Shown piece by piece: positions 6,501 to 7,571 of a stretch of DNA of 7,571 nt. Position 1 is the stretch's first letter. Each line of letters starts with the position of its first letter. Origin of the DNA: DASQFU01 sp035632955 (GTDB lineage Bacteria > Eisenbacteria > RBG-16-71-46); NCBI GenBank assembly GCA_035632955.1, contig DASQFU010000063.1:1-7571 (forward strand), written 5' to 3'. A model generated the notes under the pieces. The model did no database searches and was not told where the DNA came from. It saw only the letters and a program-made list of their open reading frames with translations. The position numbers and the translations under genes were made by a program.

Positions 6501-7396
6501 TGTATCTGGTGAGAACCACCGGCAACCGATTGCTGCGCAACGATGGCGGCTTTTCGTTCACCGACATCACGTCAGGGCCGTTGGCGGGCACGTACAGGGA
6601 GGTCCGCTGCCGGTGGCTGGACTACGATGGCGACGCTCACCTCGATCTATTGATGATCAGTGGCACCCGCAGCACACTGCTCCGAAACGAAGGAGACGGG
6701 ACGTTCGCGGATGTCTCCACCCTACTGCCAACTCCGTCTTCGAACCATGGGGCCACGGTTCCGGGTGACTACGATGCCGACGGCGACCAGGACATCTATT
6801 TCGCGAACTTTGGCGCGAACGACTTGTTACGTAACGACCTCGACCGCGCGCGGTTCCTGCGCCTGACGCTTCGCGGTCAGGTCTCGAATCGATTCGGTGT
6901 TGGCGCGCGCGTGCGAGTCGCCGCGCACGGCGTTTCACAGACCCGCGAGCTCGACAGTGACGCGGCAGGCACCGTTGTCTTCGGTCTCGACGGCGCCTCG
7001 ATCGTGGACACGGTCGAAGTGCTATGGCCGAGCGGTCTCCTCGAGCGACAAGTGGGCGTTCCGGTTTTCAGCGATCTCACGATCGTCGAAGGCAATGCGA
7101 GCGGGCCGGTGCCGAGCCGACTCTCGCTTGGCCGCGTGGTGCCGAATCCCGGCAATGGCCGCCAGATCTTCGAGGTGCTGGTCGCGTCCGCCCCGAGCGC
7201 CGTGAAGCTTCGGATCTACGACGTCGCCGGGCGCAGAGTGTGGGAGCAGGATTTCGTCGCGCCCATGCCAGGAGCGCACCTCGTGCAATGGGACGGCCGG
7301 GACCAGGATGGCCGCGACGTGCCAGGCGCCGTGTATTTCGCGCGAATCTCCGATGGGTCCGGCACGGCGACGAAACGCTTCGTCCGGTTCCGGTAA
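3593..7396 (+). CDS. Large secreted PKD / seven-repeat VCBS / ASPIC-UnbV protein with C-terminal sorting domain
   Basis: A 1267-residue exported protein, ATG 3593 to TAA 7394-7396. Residues 1-24 form a signal peptide (hydrophobic core VLLLILSALVV, likely cut after PVAA). Residues 45-410 are an unassigned domain with LAVSNFGALGHG and GLEWPKGSGKS...FASGLWIGA, a type I recognise from secreted proteins of Eisenbacteria and relatives. Residues 421-502 are a PKD domain (YVWDFGDG 451-458, LTVTDDDG). Residues 505-720 are unassigned. Residues 726-1085 carry seven VCBS/FG-GAP repeats with D-x-D-x-D-G-x-x-D calcium loops. Residues 1088-1167 match ASPIC/UnbV (SNRFGVGARVRV, VEVLWPSG). Residues 1176-1267 are a FlgD-like Ig / type IX-like sorting domain (VVPNPGNG, LRIYDVAGRRVW, GAVYFARI) ending in KRFVRFR. 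It is probably a cell-surface or released adhesion or binding protein; no catalytic motif is visible. The frame is also open upstream to 2006, inside gene 3, but that part is not coding. Confidence 0.92.
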   Translation: MNTLPRVLLLILSALVVGNLPVAAELNQAASPQQPARRDTAAFFDANETRLAVSNFGALGHGFLLPSQAGLEWPKGSGKSVLFASGLWIGARVSGDTLVTTADYVHEYAAGPLGPSGLPLDPTESDPAHRVYRIKTGDNTANNLDYASWPSALGAPVDGQGQPLLLADQTLWCVYNDAVVTRHTNNAGGTAPLAVEVRQSVFGYDRGGALGRTMFVRFEILNKGTNLLEDAFVGFWFDADLGGAANDLVGCDTTLDLGFAYDNSIDAVYGSDSPAFGCAVLQGPTVAGDTLEMTSFGRLLKNFNEPMSSRESYLRLAGVLPELAPRNCGVETHFEASGDPIYQTGCLDDKPADRRFMLSTGPFTMAPGDTQSVVVAFIVGGRPDAGDRLTNLRLLKQYVLNAREAHARGFQNVPSLPEADPGPIIYLGAVNEPLTFNAMGSADDDGSIASYVWDFGDGQPTASGPIVSHTYSSGGLFDVTLTVTDDDGLSVTAKTRADVHDPGTVSVGFTDATFRGVSAIEYLNVDNVHRRPFAGVNWGGRFYEGGFDTGCRWSGSSIAATPDDLALCPGAALAPERFQTVELRFDGTQSAYQYFRRELASGAPPASGRGYTFQGRRPVPFQAWGIRGDRREQLEVMFTERQVTNDAGVPSGPQPSSQNNLWSPTADDSGGHEYLQIVSLTYLPSGRAGLAQDGVFFGGTLPVLYGGWLRLRSSTDSVDPDDRLVARWADLGDEGYGLDAAWGDMDGDGDLDLFVMNGSAPSRLFQNDGATGFSEVALPEVAVEGDVGHPSATHEPRVESGDIEGGSGFALGRSVNRVDVDGDGDLDLYLVYLGATNQLLRNDNGTFVRVFHPALAGNGGGAEGSWVDFDRDGDVDCYLSNDANGNQLVRNDGTGGFTIVTPPALARLGPARWADLDNDRDPDLYLVQEGMLLRNDGDAGFTDVTSGVLAGTDGLDAQWADFDNDGDLDLYLVRTTGNRLLRNDGGFSFTDITSGPLAGTYREVRCRWLDYDGDAHLDLLMISGTRSTLLRNEGDGTFADVSTLLPTPSSNHGATVPGDYDADGDQDIYFANFGANDLLRNDLDRARFLRLTLRGQVSNRFGVGARVRVAAHGVSQTRELDSDAAGTVVFGLDGASIVDTVEVLWPSGLLERQVGVPVFSDLTIVEGNASGPVPSRLSLGRVVPNPGNGRQIFEVLVASAPSAVKLRIYDVAGRRVWEQDFVAPMPGAHLVQWDGRDQDGRDVPGAVYFARISDGSGTATKRFVRFR
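5810..6847 (+). repeat. Seven tandem VCBS/FG-GAP repeats within the secreted protein
   Basis: Seven calcium-loop motifs begin at residues D744, D819, D868, D915, D961, D1010 and D1059 of the secreted protein, so successive steps are 75, 49, 47, 46, 49 and 49 residues. Each is followed by a second conserved motif of the form L-L-R-N-D-G-x-x-F: QND 766-768, RND 841-843, 890-892, 934-936 and 982-984, RNE 1031-1033, RND 1080-1082. Loop 4 has Arg and loop 6 has Ala where the usual glycine stands. The count of seven and the regular spacing suggest a seven-bladed beta-propeller of the integrin alpha type, which is structural inference. At the DNA level the copies share similar short stretches around the loop codons but are not identical. 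Confidence 0.85.
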
Positions 7397-7571
7397 ATCC
7401 CAACCTGTAATTGCGCCTCTAAGGTTGCGACGGCGAAGCCTCTTGCTGAGTTCGCGGCACCCCACCCGTCCGACGTGTTTACACGAATCTCACTTTCAAT
7501 CGCGAATGCGCGCGCGTTACTGTGTGCAGGCGCCCTCTATGGTGGCCGCGCGAGGGCCCGGCGTGGAATGC
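7397..7571. other. Non-coding tail of the window, no gene supported
   Basis: After the TAA of the secreted protein I find no gene with support. An ATG at 7506, and another in the same frame at 7539, are open to the window edge, but at most 22 codons are visible and the only upstream purine run is a weak GCAGG (7526-7530). A TTTACA at 7478-7483 resembles a -35 box, but no TATAAT-like partner lies at the right distance. Confidence 0.4.

Noticed and set aside
7401..7427. Inverted repeat CAACCT / AGGTTG just after the last stop, a possible terminator
   Set aside because: The stem is only 6 bp with a 15-base loop and no T tract, so it is too weak to call.
7478..7506. TTTACA resembling a -35 promoter box
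   Set aside because: No -10-like sequence occurs 16-18 bases downstream.
7506..7571. Possible start of a further gene running off the right edge
   Set aside because: At most 22 codons are visible, there is no clear ribosome site, and the residues are uninformative.

Overview
The window looks like a piece of a high-GC bacterial chromosome, probably from an uncultured member of the Fibrobacteres-Chlorobi-Bacteroidetes neighbourhood. A Candidatus Eisenbacteria-type genome fits best. The clues are very high third-position GC and a large secreted multidomain protein that opens with a 'GLEWPKGSGK...FASGLWIGA' type domain and ends in a FlgD-like Ig / type IX-like sorting domain (GRRVWEQ...WDGRDQDGRDVPGAVYFARI...KRFVRFR). 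The lineage call is inference from protein style. No rRNA or marker gene is present.

All four genes lie on the + strand and are closely packed. (1) 2-451: the C-terminal part of an ABC exporter ATPase, cut by the window edge. (2) 497-1621: a deoxyhypusine synthase-family protein with the catalytic lysine motif EAVSWGKI intact but most amine-pocket positions changed. (3) 1665-3569: a polytopic membrane protein of the DUF2339 family, starting at GTG 43 bp after gene 2. (4) 3593-7396: a 1267-residue exported protein with signal peptide, unknown N-terminal domain, PKD domain, unknown middle domain, seven VCBS/FG-GAP calcium-loop repeats, a short ASPIC/UnbV-like domain and a C-terminal sorting domain. 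The last 175 bp (7397-7571) hold no gene I can support.

The intergenic gaps are 45, 43 and 23 bp, each with a Shine-Dalgarno-like sequence and no convincing terminator, so read-through transcription of all four genes is possible. No shared pathway is evident: the set combines export, an NAD-dependent amine-transfer-type enzyme, an envelope protein and a secreted surface protein. Base composition leaves long open frames in the wrong phase (one runs open from 2006 through gene 3 into gene 4, and a 535-codon frame lies antisense over 413-2020). I treat these as shadows.

I see no mobile element, CRISPR array, tRNA or rRNA. The two things most worth pursuing are the altered active site of the deoxyhypusine synthase-like enzyme and the architecture and unassigned domains of the large secreted protein.
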